Shown here piece after piece: positions 54,601 to 63,983 of a DNA stretch of 64,000 nt. The number at the start of each line of letters is the position of its first letter. Positions within the stretch are counted from its first letter, which is position 1. Position numbers and translations under genes: made by a program. Below the pieces are notes generated by a model that worked only from the letters and a program-made list of their open reading frames with translations, was not told where the DNA came from and did not search any database. The stretch comes from Acidovorax benzenivorans. GTDB lineage: Bacteria > Pseudomonadota > Gammaproteobacteria > Burkholderiales > Burkholderiaceae_C. Where the stretch lies: positions 1-64,000 of the forward strand of contig NZ_JAPCKI010000014.1 in assembly GCF_028680575.1 (NCBI RefSeq), in the 5' to 3' direction.

Positions 54601-55923
54601 ATGTATCGTGCGCCTGAAGTGAACTCATCCATCCTCATCGACATCAGCCAATTGCGTGTCGGCATGTACATCCAGCTCGATGTGGGCTGGATGCACCATC
54701 CGTTCCCGACCAGCAGTTTCAGGGTGGCGTCGGCAGAGCAGATCGCCACTCTGCGAGAGTTGGGGCTGACCGAGGTGCGTTACGTCCCCAAAAAGAGCGA
54801 TCCTGAACTACAGGAGCTGGTGCCAGCTGCCTGGAGCGTGCCCGAGATGACAGACCTTCCCCCCAATGGTCTTGATTCACCCAGACCGGGGAGTGGCGTT
54901 GTCGTGGACCTGGAAGCGCAGAGGCGCCGCGAACTGCTGGAGGCGCAAAACCGAGCCTTGGCCGCTTGCAATCAGCGGTTTTCAGAGGCAACCCGGCAAT
55001 ACCAGGCCATGGAGCGCACGGTGTCCGAGCACCCGGACCAAGCCAGGGAAAAGGGCGAGGCGCTAGTCTCCGGGTGTGTCACTGAACTGCTGGAAAACGG
55101 TGACTCCGTCATCCGGCTGCTGTCCGAAGGTGTGGGTGAGCGTAACGGTTTGCACCCCATCAACGTGATGGTGATCTCGTTGTTGCTGGGGCGTTCCCTG
55201 GGCATGAAGAGCGAGGAGCTGCACGACCTGGGCGTGGCTGCGCTGATTCACGATATTGGCAAGCTCAAGCTACCGCCCAACTTGCGCCAGCCCACTCCTT
55301 CCATGATCCCCATGGAGCGTACGCGTTACGAGACCCACGTGGCGGAGTCCGTGGCCTTGGCCAAACGCATGGGGTTCCCCGACGCGGTACTGACTGCGGT
55401 GGCCCGGCACCACGAGATGTGTGACGGCAGCGGTTTCCCCCAGCGCCTGAAGGGGCCTGATCTGGGGCGCATGAGCCAGGTCCTGGCCCTGGTCAACCAG
55501 TACGACCGGATGTGCAACCCGGCCATGGGAGTGACGGCGCTCACGCCGCATGAAGCGCTCTCCGTGATCTTTGCTCAGCTCAAGGCGCGGTTTGACTCGG
55601 TGGTTCTGGGGGCTTTCATTCGTATGATGGGTGTGTACCCGCCCGGCTCCATCGTGCAGTTGGTCAACGACCGGTATGCCATCGTGGCGTCTGTCAATTC
55701 GTCACGGCCTCTGCGGCCCAAGGTCATCGTGCACGACCCGCGCGTTCCTAAGGACGAGGCACCGATTCTGGATCTGGAAACCGTGCCGGAACTGGGCATA
55801 CGGCGCAGCCTCAAGCCCGCTCAGTTGCCGCGTGACGCGCTGGACTATTTGTCGCCCCGGCAGCGGATCTGTTACTTTTTTGAGCGAGCGGTCAGTCCCG
55901 GCCCTGACGAGGCTGCGGCGTGA
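54601..55923 (+). CDS. HD-GYP cyclic-di-GMP phosphodiesterase with DUF3391
   Basis: A 440-residue cytosolic protein. Residues about 10-130 are DUF3391 (ILIDISQLRVGMYIQLDVGWMHHPF...SFRVAS), the middle is a helical linker, and residues about 190-370 are an HD-GYP domain with HDIGKLKLP (217) and HHEMCDGSGFP (270), where the usual GYP reads GFP. It should hydrolyse cyclic di-GMP. The frame is open to 54475, but ATG 54601 precedes the conserved DUF3391 start. Overlaps the next gene by four bases. Confidence 0.85.
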   Translation: MYRAPEVNSSILIDISQLRVGMYIQLDVGWMHHPFPTSSFRVASAEQIATLRELGLTEVRYVPKKSDPELQELVPAAWSVPEMTDLPPNGLDSPRPGSGVVVDLEAQRRRELLEAQNRALAACNQRFSEATRQYQAMERTVSEHPDQAREKGEALVSGCVTELLENGDSVIRLLSEGVGERNGLHPINVMVISLLLGRSLGMKSEELHDLGVAALIHDIGKLKLPPNLRQPTPSMIPMERTRYETHVAESVALAKRMGFPDAVLTAVARHHEMCDGSGFPQRLKGPDLGRMSQVLALVNQYDRMCNPAMGVTALTPHEALSVIFAQLKARFDSVVLGAFIRMMGVYPPGSIVQLVNDRYAIVASVNSSRPLRPKVIVHDPRVPKDEAPILDLETVPELGIRRSLKPAQLPRDALDYLSPRQRICYFFERAVSPGPDEAAA

Positions 55924-58364
55924 ACGATCTGCAATCGCTCGGATGGCTGGATGGCCTGCAGGAGGCCGTGTGGGTGCTGGATGAAGCGAGTCAGCGCATT
56001 TTGCAAGCCAATGCAGGCGCAGAGCGACTCACAGAACGTCCGGCTGCCGCCATGCGGGGGCAGTCTGTACTTGATCTGGCCAATACGCCCCAAGAACTGG
56101 CCTTTTGGTCTGAGCCGGCCGATGTGATTGCCCAGGGGGTTCCCGCCCACACCAGCTTGCTGCGTGCCGATGGCACCTTGGTGCCGGTGCAGCGTTGTGT
56201 CAGGCGCGTACCCTGGGGGGATGATGGTGGCAGTGCGCTGCTGCTGACCATGTTGGACCGCAGCAGTCAAGAGGCGACTGAACGCGAGCTGGAGACGCTG
56301 CTTTCTGAGCTGCGAGCTACCCTGGATTCTGCTGCCGATGGCATGCTGGTGTGTGGGCTGGACCGCAGGGTGCGTGCTTTCAACCAGCGTCTAGCGCAAC
56401 TGTGGAGCCTGCCGCGCCAACTGCTGCTGGAGCGTGACGATGCGGTGGTTTACGCCTTCATGGCGGGCCAGGTGGCAGACGCCCGCTTGTATGCAGAGCG
56501 CTTGGCCGCTATCGACCGCGAGCCCATGCAGGAGAGCACCGATATCGTCGAACTGCGCAACGGCGTGGTGCTAGAGATGCGTACGGTGCCGCAGTTCAGT
56601 CAGGGCCGCGCGGTGGGACGGGTGTATTCGTTCCGAGACATCACCCGCCAGACGGAGACCCAGGCGAGCCTGCGCTTGGCGGCGCGCGTGTTCGAGTCCA
56701 GCCTGGATGCGATTTTTATCGCAGACAGTCAACACCGCATCATGCGTATGAACCCCGGGTGTGAGCGCCTGGTGGGGCCCGCCGCCAAGGGTTTTGAAGG
56801 CTGTGTGGCTGCCTCGCTCTTTGGCGGTGGCTCGGATGCTTCGTTCATGGAGCAGGTGCTGCGAGGCTGGGCCCAGGATGGCTTTTGGGAAGGCGAGTTG
56901 TGGTTGCCCCGTGATAACGGTGCGTACTGTGCGGTCCAGTTGTCGTGGGTGGCCTTGCGTGATGACGAAGGACGGTTGGTGCAGAGCATCGGCTTCATGC
57001 GCGACCTCACACTGCAGCATGCCGCACAAAAGCGGATCGAAGAACTGGCCTACAGCGACGCCCTCACCGGTCTGCCCAACCGCTTGCTGCTTTCGCAGCG
57101 CGTGGACACCGCCATTCAAGGGGCACGCCAGAGCGATACCGGCTTTGCGATCCTGTTCCTTGACATGGACCGCTTCAAGATCATCAATGATTCCCTGGGG
57201 CATCCCTTTGGGGACCGGGTGCTGCAGCTCGTGGCCGAGCGGCTGCAGACCTGTTTGCGGCAGACCGACATGCTGTGCCGTTTGGGAGGAGATGAATTTG
57301 TCATCTACCTGCACGGCGGCGATGCTTCGGTGGCCGAAAGCGTGGCGCGCCGGATTCTGGACGACATGCTCAAGCCCTTCATGCTCGACAGCATGGGCTT
57401 TTCGATCCAGTGCAGTATCGGCATTGCGCTGTACCCGCAAGATGGCACTACGCTGGACGACCTCATCAAGCAGTCTGATACCGCGATGTACCGGGTCAAG
57501 GAGCGTGGGCGCGGCAGTTATGGCTTCTATCAGCCACAGATGAACGCCAACCTGCTCGCACGCATGCAGATGGAGCACGCCATGCGCCAGGCGCTGGGCT
57601 TGCAGCGCATGGCGGTGTACTACCAGCCCCAGGTCAACATGGCGACCGGGCGCATCACCGGTGCCGAAGCGCTGTTGCGCTGGACGGATGCGGAGTTTGG
57701 CGCGGTGTCGCCCGCCGTGTTTATTCCCCTGGCCGAAGAATCGGGTTACATCGTGACCCTGGGCGCCTGGGTGATGGAGCAGGCGGTGCGAGAGGCCGCG
57801 CTGTGGATGCACAGCGGCACGCCCATCATGATTTCAGTGAACGTGTCGGCGCTGGAGTTTCGCCAGCCCGACTTTGTGGATCGCATCACGCGCCTGCTGG
57901 CGGTGCACCAGTTGCCCCCCACCTTGCTGGAGCTTGAGCTGACGGAAACCATCTTGCTGCAGGACGCGCAGGAGATGGAGCAGCGTTTGCGGGAGCTGGC
58001 TGATCTGGGCATTGGCCTGGCGATCGACGATTTCGGCACAGGCTATTCGAGCCTGGCCTATCTCAAGAAACTTCCCATTCACAAGCTCAAGATTGACCAA
58101 TCTTTTGTGCGTGGCTTGCCCGACGATGACGGCGACCGGGCCATCGTCAGCGCCATCATCAGCATGGGCCGCGCCATGCACATTGAAGTGGTGGCCGAAG
58201 GCGTGGAAACCGAAACCCAGCAGGCCGTGCTGCAGCAAATGCAGTGTGAGCACTATCAGGGTTTTCTGTGCGCGCCCGGGTTGCCTGCGGACCAGTTTCG
58301 CGCCATGCTGAGCAAACCGCTGCCGCTGAAGGCCCAAGGGCGTCATCGACCCCTGAGCACCTGA
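55920..58364 (+). CDS. PAS-GGDEF-EAL cyclic-di-GMP turnover protein
   Basis: An 814-residue protein without membrane helices. Three PAS-like domains (about 1-115, 121-235, 246-370) are followed by GGDEF (about 375-535) and EAL (about 550-800). The synthase signature GGDEF is intact in LGGDEFVIYL (about 455); the phosphodiesterase signature is EALLRW (about 580), with ELTETILL and IDDFGTGYSSLAYLKKLPIHKLKID, so both activities are possible. Starts with GTG overlapping the HD-GYP stop (GTGA). PAS domains could read oxygen or redox state, in keeping with the neighbouring genes. Confidence 0.9.
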   Translation: MNDLQSLGWLDGLQEAVWVLDEASQRILQANAGAERLTERPAAAMRGQSVLDLANTPQELAFWSEPADVIAQGVPAHTSLLRADGTLVPVQRCVRRVPWGDDGGSALLLTMLDRSSQEATERELETLLSELRATLDSAADGMLVCGLDRRVRAFNQRLAQLWSLPRQLLLERDDAVVYAFMAGQVADARLYAERLAAIDREPMQESTDIVELRNGVVLEMRTVPQFSQGRAVGRVYSFRDITRQTETQASLRLAARVFESSLDAIFIADSQHRIMRMNPGCERLVGPAAKGFEGCVAASLFGGGSDASFMEQVLRGWAQDGFWEGELWLPRDNGAYCAVQLSWVALRDDEGRLVQSIGFMRDLTLQHAAQKRIEELAYSDALTGLPNRLLLSQRVDTAIQGARQSDTGFAILFLDMDRFKIINDSLGHPFGDRVLQLVAERLQTCLRQTDMLCRLGGDEFVIYLHGGDASVAESVARRILDDMLKPFMLDSMGFSIQCSIGIALYPQDGTTLDDLIKQSDTAMYRVKERGRGSYGFYQPQMNANLLARMQMEHAMRQALGLQRMAVYYQPQVNMATGRITGAEALLRWTDAEFGAVSPAVFIPLAEESGYIVTLGAWVMEQAVREAALWMHSGTPIMISVNVSALEFRQPDFVDRITRLLAVHQLPPTLLELELTETILLQDAQEMEQRLRELADLGIGLAIDDFGTGYSSLAYLKKLPIHKLKIDQSFVRGLPDDDGDRAIVSAIISMGRAMHIEVVAEGVETETQQAVLQQMQCEHYQGFLCAPGLPADQFRAMLSKPLPLKAQGRHRPLST

Positions 58365-58432
58365 AGGACCGGCGCGCAGGGATCAAGGATTGCGGCCGGT
58401 GCCGGGCCGACCAGCCCGCCCTCGTGTCGGCC

Positions 58433-59248
58433 TTATGCGGCCGAAATGCCTTTCCACAGCATATAGGCCGCAAGGCCAAACAGCAGCGATGCAAACACGC
58501 GCTTGAGCTGCTTGACGGGAAGGTTGTGTGCCGCCTTGGCGCCCAGCGGCGCTGTCAGCACGCTGCAACTGGCTATCACCCCCAGTGCCGGCAGCCAGAT
58601 GTAGCCCAGAGACGCTGACGGCAAGCCGCTCACGTTCTGCCCGCCAATGGCGTAGCCAATTACGTTCGCTAGCGCAATGGGAAACCCCAACGCGGCACTG
58701 GTGGCCACTGCATTGTGGATAGGCACATTGCACCAGGTCATGAAGGGCACGCTGACAAAACCGCCGCCCGCACCAACCAGGCCGGACAGAAAGCCGATCG
58801 CGCCGCCTGCCGCCACCTGGCCTGCGCCGCCCGGCATCTGGCGCGTGGGCGCAGGCTTCTTGTCCAGGAACATCTGCGTGGCCGAGAAACTCACGAACAG
58901 CGCGAAGAAGATCGCCAGGAACGAGCCCTTGAGCAGCGCAAACACACCCAGACTGGCGATAAACCCACCCAGCACAATGCCGGGCGCCAGGCGCTTGACG
59001 ATGTCCCACCGCACGGCGCCGCGCCGGTGATGGGCTCGCACGCTGGAGATGGAGGTGAACATGATGGTGGCCATCGACGTGGCAATCGCCATCTTCACCG
59101 CCAGGTCGGGCCCCACCTGCCGCGCGCCCAGGATGTAGGTCAGGAACGGCACCAGCAGCATGCCGCCACCAATGCCCAGCAGACCCGCCAGAAAACCAGT
59201 GGCCAAGCCGAGCACACCGAGTTCAACAATCAGCAAGGGATCGAGCAT
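58433..59248 (-). CDS. TSUP-family sulfite/sulfonate exporter
   Basis: A 271-residue membrane protein with about eight helices and the two inverted TauE repeats: LATGFLAGLLGIGGGMLLVPFL near the start and GFLSGLVGAGGGFVSVPFMTW in the middle. Members export sulfite, sulfonates or other organic acids; the substrate here is unknown. Transcribed convergently to the GGDEF-EAL gene. Confidence 0.85.
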   Translation of the reverse strand: MLDPLLIVELGVLGLATGFLAGLLGIGGGMLLVPFLTYILGARQVGPDLAVKMAIATSMATIMFTSISSVRAHHRRGAVRWDIVKRLAPGIVLGGFIASLGVFALLKGSFLAIFFALFVSFSATQMFLDKKPAPTRQMPGGAGQVAAGGAIGFLSGLVGAGGGFVSVPFMTWCNVPIHNAVATSAALGFPIALANVIGYAIGGQNVSGLPSASLGYIWLPALGVIASCSVLTAPLGAKAAHNLPVKQLKRVFASLLFGLAAYMLWKGISAA

Positions 59249-59295
59249 GGCGGGATATCAGGCAACAAAGGACAACAGAGCGCGCGGAGAGCCGC

Positions 59296-59346
59296 GAAAA
59301 ATGCCCTGTCACGGACGCAGCAGCAGGTGCTTGCAATGACAGGGCA
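59296..59346 (-). terminator. Rho-independent terminator downstream of 6S RNA
   Basis: Perfect 11-base stem ATGCCCTGTCA/TGACAGGGCAT with a 25-base loop; on the minus strand it is followed by TTTTT. It starts a few bases after the predicted 6S RNA 3' end. Confidence 0.8.
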
Positions 59347-59353
59347 TGGGGAA

Positions 59354-59531
59354 GAGGGTGTCTGCGAATGCCACCGAACTCTCATCCTGAACCGGGGGTT
59401 CAGGTGGGCGAGGGCAGCCTGGCGTTGGGTTCATCTGACGCGAGATGATCACGCTCACCGGACGATGTACCAAGCCCGAGCTCAATGAGCATTGGTTCAA
59501 GGAAATATAAAGCCCGACAGCTTCGCAGACC
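59354..59531 (-). ncRNA. ssrS: 6S RNA
   Basis: About 178 nt on the minus strand, directly downstream of zapA, the standard place of ssrS. The ends pair to a closing stem (GTCTGCGAA with TTCGCAGAC). Conserved stretches line up with E. coli 6S RNA as I remember it: GGTGAGCGTGATC, CACCTGAACC...GGTTCAGG and the 3' GGTGGCAT. The central region can open into the large bulge that mimics a melted promoter and binds sigma-70 RNA polymerase. TACAAT at 59537-59542 is a suitable -10 element. Exact ends are estimates. Confidence 0.85.
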
Positions 59532-59536
59532 CGTCA

Positions 59537-59542
59537 ATTGTA
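59537..59542 (-). promoter_or_regulatory. -10 element of 6S RNA
   Basis: TACAAT on the minus strand, six to seven bases before the predicted 6S RNA 5' end. No good -35 hexamer is seen at the usual distance. Confidence 0.6.
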
Positions 59543-59640
59543 GGTGCTGCCAGCGGGCGCTGCGCACTCGGGGTCATGTAAAGCCCGCAAGCAGCTGTGA
59601 CGGACGGGTAAGAGAACGGTGTGCCACAGCACGCCAAGGA

Positions 59641-60012
59641 CTAAAGCAGGCGCCCGTCGTCACCCAAAGCACTGTCCAGGCGCTGGACCAGGCTTTGCAG
59701 GCGCTGCTGGTCGGTATCGGGCAGCAGGCTTTCCTGGTGCCCCGCCGCCGGTGCGCTGGCACTGGCAGATGGGCTTGCCACTGGTTGGGCTGCGGCCGCA
59801 AGGTCTGCCGCTTCGCGGTCGGCGATCTCGAAGGCCAGGTTCAGGGCGGCCAGCACGGCGATGCGTTCCCGCGCCCGGACCTTGCCCGCATCGCGGATGC
59901 GCGTCATGGCGGTGTCCACGCGCTCCACAGCATCCAGCAGGCGGCTTTCGTGGCCCTCGGGGCAGGTCAGCAGATAGCTTTGCTGCAGGATCTGCACCTC
60001 GATTTGCTTCAT
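59641..60012 (-). CDS. zapA: Cell division protein ZapA
   Basis: A 123-residue FtsZ-ring stabiliser. The N-terminal globular part (KQIEVQILQQSYLLTCPEGHESRLLDAVERVDTAM) and the RARERIAVLAALNLAFEI helix are typical; a Ser/Ala/Pro-rich insert (about 77-92) separates the C-terminal coiled coil. Overlaps the preceding zapB-like gene by four bases and is followed by 6S RNA. Confidence 0.92.
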   Translation of the reverse strand: MKQIEVQILQQSYLLTCPEGHESRLLDAVERVDTAMTRIRDAGKVRARERIAVLAALNLAFEIADREAADLAAAAQPVASPSASASAPAAGHQESLLPDTDQQRLQSLVQRLDSALGDDGRLL

Positions 60013-60233
60013 TCGGCTTCTTTCGTGAGCGGCGCGGCAGCGGGCAGACGTTCGAGCAGGGCATCCACCCGGGCGCGTGCTGCGCTCAAGCGGGATTTGA
60101 GCGAATCGCGCTCCTGCGTCAGTGCCGCAACTTGATCAGCGAGCAGGGCATTGGTGCGCTGCAGCTCCGCATGTCGCAGCAGCAGGCGCTCCACGCGCTC
60201 GGCGATCTGGTCGGTGGGGGACGGTATTGCCAT
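60009..60233 (-). CDS. ZapB-like coiled-coil protein
   Basis: A 74-residue protein that is almost entirely coiled coil (heptads from QIAERVERLLLRHAELQRTNALLADQVAALTQERDSLKSRL). In Burkholderiales a short coiled-coil gene of this kind regularly precedes zapA and is usually named TIGR02449/ZapB-like; direct evidence here is size, coil and coupling to zapA. ATG 60233 is chosen because the upstream extension in frame is not coil-forming. Confidence 0.75.
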   Translation of the reverse strand: MAIPSPTDQIAERVERLLLRHAELQRTNALLADQVAALTQERDSLKSRLSAARARVDALLERLPAAAPLTKEAE

Positions 60234-60416
60234 ACAGCCTCGGATTGTAGGCTGTGTGACACGGGCCGGGCCCTGGCAGCAGGCCGCTGTGTTGCGCAAT
60301 GTGCAACATACGCCGGGGCGCTGCCTGCGGTGCTTGGCCACGCGGGGGCCATGCTGATCCGATCGCGTGGTCTGGCGCACTGGGGGCAGCTTGTAAACGG
60401 TCGTAAAATCCCGCTG

Positions 60417-60632
60417 TTGGTGCTCGCGGTGTGGTTCACATGCCGCAGTTCAACGGGAAGCAGGGAGGCGCCGTACCACCGGTACACGCCCAGCCTGCGC
60501 TGCCCCCGCAACGGTCAGCGGACGAATCAACTGATTCTCTCTCCATCCATAAGCCACTGGGCGCCTTGAACAAGCGTCTGGGAAGGCATTGGGGGGGTGT
60601 TCTGCCAGCCCGGATACCGGCCAACACGGTGG
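60417..60632 (+). promoter_or_regulatory. Cobalamin riboswitch upstream of btuB
   Basis: The leader shows the conserved blocks of a cobalamin riboswitch in order: GGTTCACATGCC and AACGGGAAGCAGGG, then CTGCCCCCGCAACGG, AAGCCACTGGGCGCC, the B12-box-like GTCTGGGAAGGC, and AGCCCGGATACCGGCC at the 3' end. It lies 90 bases before btuB and should shut off btuB-cobB when adenosylcobalamin is plentiful. TAAAAT at 60404-60409 is a possible -10. The rest of the 490-bp gap (60234-60410) shows no other feature. Confidence 0.92.
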
Positions 60633-60723
60633 CTGCGTGCGCCCGCTTTTGTGGTGCTGCGCGGCTGTATCACCCACATGCTGGCGGGAGGCCGGCCCGG
60701 GTTGTTTGTTGACCTTGATCCCC

Positions 60724-62607
60724 ATGAAAATCCGTACCCTTCGTGCGCGCCCTGTTGCGTCGTTGCGCCTGCCCGCCCCACGCCTGGCACTGCTGTCATT
60801 GCTGGCTGGCAGTGCCTGCGGCGCTTTCGCCCAGACCGCCCCAGCCTCCGGCGAGCTGCTGGCGCAAAACCTGCGCGCGCCGTCGTTGTCTGAAACCGTG
60901 GTGGCCGCCACGCGCACCCCGCAGCCCCTGGCCGACCTGGTGGCCGACATTTCCATCGTGGACCGCGAAACCATCGAAGGCAGTGGCGCCACCGGCCTGG
61001 CCGACCTGCTGGCCCGTCTGCCCGGCGTGGAGTTCTCGCGCAATGGCGGCCCAGGCACCACCACCGGCGTGTTCCTGCGGGGCGCCGAGTCGCGCTTCAC
61101 GGCGGTGTACATCGATGGGGTGCGCATCGACTCGCAATCCACCGGTGGCGCTCCCTGGGAAAGCATTCCGCTGGGCCTCATCGACCGCATCGAAGTGCTG
61201 CGCGGCCCGGCTGGCGCCGTGTATGGATCGGATGCCATGGGGGGCGTTGTGCAGATCTTCACCAAGCGCGGTGAGAACGGCACGGCACCCTATGTGGGCG
61301 TAGGCGTTGGCAACCACAACACCACCAAGGTAGAAGCCGGCATCAGTGGTGCCAGCGGCACGGTGGACTACGCGCTGGGTTTTGCACGCGATGACAGCAA
61401 AGGCTTCAACGCCCGCACGCTGGCCACCCAAAACCCCGACCGTGACGGCTACCGCACCACGGCAGGCCATGCCCGCGTGGGCTTGCAGGTCGATGCAGCG
61501 CACCGGCTGGAAGGCACGCTCATGGTCAATGATTCCAACAGTGGCTATGACAGCGGGCTGGGCAAGGACGACCGCAACCTGCACACCATGCATGCCCTGG
61601 GCCTTAACTGGATCGCCCAGTGGAGCAGCGCCTACAAGACACGCCTGTCCATCACCGACTCGCGCGACGAATATGAAACGCGCCCCTCGCCTTATCTGAG
61701 CGACACGCGCCTGCGCGGCTACTACTTCCAGAACGAATGGCGCCAGGGTGCGCACCTGGTCACGGCCGCGTTGGAGCGCCGCGAAGACCGCCTGGAAAAC
61801 GCACCCATCGACGCCAAACGCTCGCAAGACGCGCTGGCGCTGGGCTATGGCTACAACGCCGCAGGCCACACTGTGCAGCTCAATCTGCGCCACGATTCCG
61901 ACAGCGAGTTTGGCGGCAAGAGTACCGGCAGCGTCGCTTATGGCTATGCCATCACCCCGCAGTGGCGTGCCACGGCGTCGGTGGGCACGGCCTTCCGTGC
62001 GCCCACGCTGTACCACCGCTTCAGCGAATACGGCGTGGCCACGCTGCGCCCCGAAAGCAGCCGCAATGCCGAAGTGGCGCTGCGCTACGCCCAGGGCAAC
62101 AGCACCTTCTCGGCCACGCTGTTTCGCAACCGCGTGAGCAACCTGATCTCGTTCTCCGGCCCCGGCACCTGCCTGTCGGACTTTGGCTGCTACGCCAACA
62201 CGGCCCGGGCCGAATACAAGGGCGTGACGTTTGCTGGCTCGCATCGCATGGGCGATGTGCAGCTGCATGGCTCCATCGACCTGCAGCGCCCGCGTGACCT
62301 GGACACCGGCAAGCAGTTGGCACGCCGCGCCAAGCAGCACGCCACCTTCGGCGCGGACACCCGTCTGGCGGGTTGGACCGTGGGCGCCGAAGTGCAGGCA
62401 TCAGGCCGCCGTTTCGACACCGTGGCCAACACCAACGTGCTGGGTGGCTACACGCTGGTCAACCTGTACGCCAGCACCCGCATTGCGCGCGACTACACGC
62501 TGCTGGCCCGCATCGACAACCTGGCCGACAAGGACTACCAGCTGGCGCGTACCTACGCCACGGCCGGTCGCACGGTGTACCTTGGTGTGAAGTGGGCACC
62601 GCAGTGA
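60724..62607 (+). CDS. btuB: TonB-dependent vitamin B12 receptor
   Basis: Outer-membrane receptor of 627 residues. Signal peptide 1-36 (cleavage after AFA), TonB-box-like SETVVAATR (about 56-64), plug domain with LARLPGVEFSRNGGPG and IEVLRGPAGAVYGSDAMGGVVQI, then a 22-strand barrel ending in a C-terminal aromatic/Trp segment (TVYLGVKWAPQ). The riboswitch in its leader makes cobalamin or a cobinamide the clear substrate. Overlaps cobB by four bases. Confidence 0.93.
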   Translation: MKIRTLRARPVASLRLPAPRLALLSLLAGSACGAFAQTAPASGELLAQNLRAPSLSETVVAATRTPQPLADLVADISIVDRETIEGSGATGLADLLARLPGVEFSRNGGPGTTTGVFLRGAESRFTAVYIDGVRIDSQSTGGAPWESIPLGLIDRIEVLRGPAGAVYGSDAMGGVVQIFTKRGENGTAPYVGVGVGNHNTTKVEAGISGASGTVDYALGFARDDSKGFNARTLATQNPDRDGYRTTAGHARVGLQVDAAHRLEGTLMVNDSNSGYDSGLGKDDRNLHTMHALGLNWIAQWSSAYKTRLSITDSRDEYETRPSPYLSDTRLRGYYFQNEWRQGAHLVTAALERREDRLENAPIDAKRSQDALALGYGYNAAGHTVQLNLRHDSDSEFGGKSTGSVAYGYAITPQWRATASVGTAFRAPTLYHRFSEYGVATLRPESSRNAEVALRYAQGNSTFSATLFRNRVSNLISFSGPGTCLSDFGCYANTARAEYKGVTFAGSHRMGDVQLHGSIDLQRPRDLDTGKQLARRAKQHATFGADTRLAGWTVGAEVQASGRRFDTVANTNVLGGYTLVNLYASTRIARDYTLLARIDNLADKDYQLARTYATAGRTVYLGVKWAPQ

Positions 62608-63983
62608 CCCTGGCGACTGCCGCCGCCGCCCGCTGCCCGGCGCTGCTGATTGCAGCCCCGGCCTCCGGGCAGGGCAAGACCACCGTTACTGCCGCCCTGG
62701 CGCGCCTGCATGCGCGCCAGGGTCGGCGGGTGCGGGTGTTCAAGTGCGGGCCGGACTTTCTGGACCCGCACTGGCACCAGTTGGCCAGCGGCGCGCCGGT
62801 GCACCAGCTTGACCTGTGGATGAATGGCGAGGCGGACTGCGCGCAGCGCCTGTACGACGCTGCGCGCGAGTCGGACCTGGTCCTCATCGAAGGTGTGATG
62901 GGGCTGTTTGACGGTAGCCCCAGCGCGGCTGACCTGGCACGGCACTTTAGTGTGCCGGTGCTGGCGGTGGTCGATGCTTCTGCCATGGCGGGCACGTTTG
63001 GCGCGCTGGCGTTTGGCCTGCGCCACTATCGTCCGGGCTTGCCCTGGGCCGGTGTGCTGGCCAACCGTGTGGGCAGCGCACGCCACGCCGACATGCTGCA
63101 GGGGGGCTTGCACGATGCGGATGACTGGATGGGTGCGCTGATGCGAGTGCAGTCCGGTGCGGCTCCCGCTGCAGGCAAGGCCGGTGCGGCGCTGTTACCC
63201 GAACGCCACCTGGGCCTGGTGGCCGCGCATGAGCTGGACGACAGCCTACAGCGGCTAGACGCTGCGGCCGACGCGCTGTCGGCTACACCCCTGGGCCAGA
63301 TGACGCTGGAGGACCTGCAGCGCTGGGCGGTGGACTTTCCAGAGCCCGCCTCAAAAGTCGCCATGCCTGCGCTGCTGGCGGGACGCACCGTGGCCGTGGG
63401 GCGCGACGCGGCGTTCTGTTTCACCTACGCTGCCAACCTGCAATGCTTGGAGCAGATGGGCGCACGTGTGGTGTTCTTTTCACCCCTGCACGATGCCGCG
63501 CTGCCCGCTTGCGACGCAGTGTGGCTGCCGGGTGGGTACCCTGAGCTGCACACTGCGCAGATCGCTGCCAACGCCGGCATGCAAGCCAGCCTGCGCGCCC
63601 ATGTGGCCGCAGGCAAAGCTCTGTGGGCTGAGTGCGGCGGCATGATGGCGCTGTTCGAATCCATCACCCTGGCAGACGGCAGCACGGCCCCGCTGTGGGG
63701 CCTGCTGCCCGGCCGTGTGACCATGCAAAAGCGCCTGGCCGCACTCGGGCCGCAGCAACTGACCGTGGCGGGGCACACCCTGCGCGGCCACACCTTCCAT
63801 TATTCGACCAGCGACAGCAGCGCCCCCGTGGTGGCCCGCACGGCCCGCCCGAACGAGGCCGTTGCGCCGGATGCGGGTGAAGCGCTGTACCAGCAGGGCA
63901 GCATCCACGCCAGCTACTTCCATGCGTGGTTCCCGTCCAGCCCCGAGGCCGTGGCGCATCTCCTTGGAGGCGTCCCGGCATGA
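62604..63983 (+). CDS. cobB: Cobyrinate a,c-diamide synthase
   Basis: ATP-dependent amidation of the a and c side chains of (hydrogeno)cobyrinate with glutamine. The 459-residue protein has the P-loop-like APASGQGKTT (18-27), VFKCGPDFLDPHWH, LIEGVMGLFDG, and a C-terminal class I glutamine amidotransferase domain with WLPGGYPE, catalytic C344 in AECGGMM and GHTFHYS. GTG 62604 overlaps the btuB stop (GTGA). Presence together with btuB shows the strain can at least modify corrinoids; whether it makes cobalamin from scratch cannot be told here. Confidence 0.93.
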   Translation: MTLATAAAARCPALLIAAPASGQGKTTVTAALARLHARQGRRVRVFKCGPDFLDPHWHQLASGAPVHQLDLWMNGEADCAQRLYDAARESDLVLIEGVMGLFDGSPSAADLARHFSVPVLAVVDASAMAGTFGALAFGLRHYRPGLPWAGVLANRVGSARHADMLQGGLHDADDWMGALMRVQSGAAPAAGKAGAALLPERHLGLVAAHELDDSLQRLDAAADALSATPLGQMTLEDLQRWAVDFPEPASKVAMPALLAGRTVAVGRDAAFCFTYAANLQCLEQMGARVVFFSPLHDAALPACDAVWLPGGYPELHTAQIAANAGMQASLRAHVAAGKALWAECGGMMALFESITLADGSTAPLWGLLPGRVTMQKRLAALGPQQLTVAGHTLRGHTFHYSTSDSSAPVVARTARPNEAVAPDAGEALYQQGSIHASYFHAWFPSSPEAVAHLLGGVPA

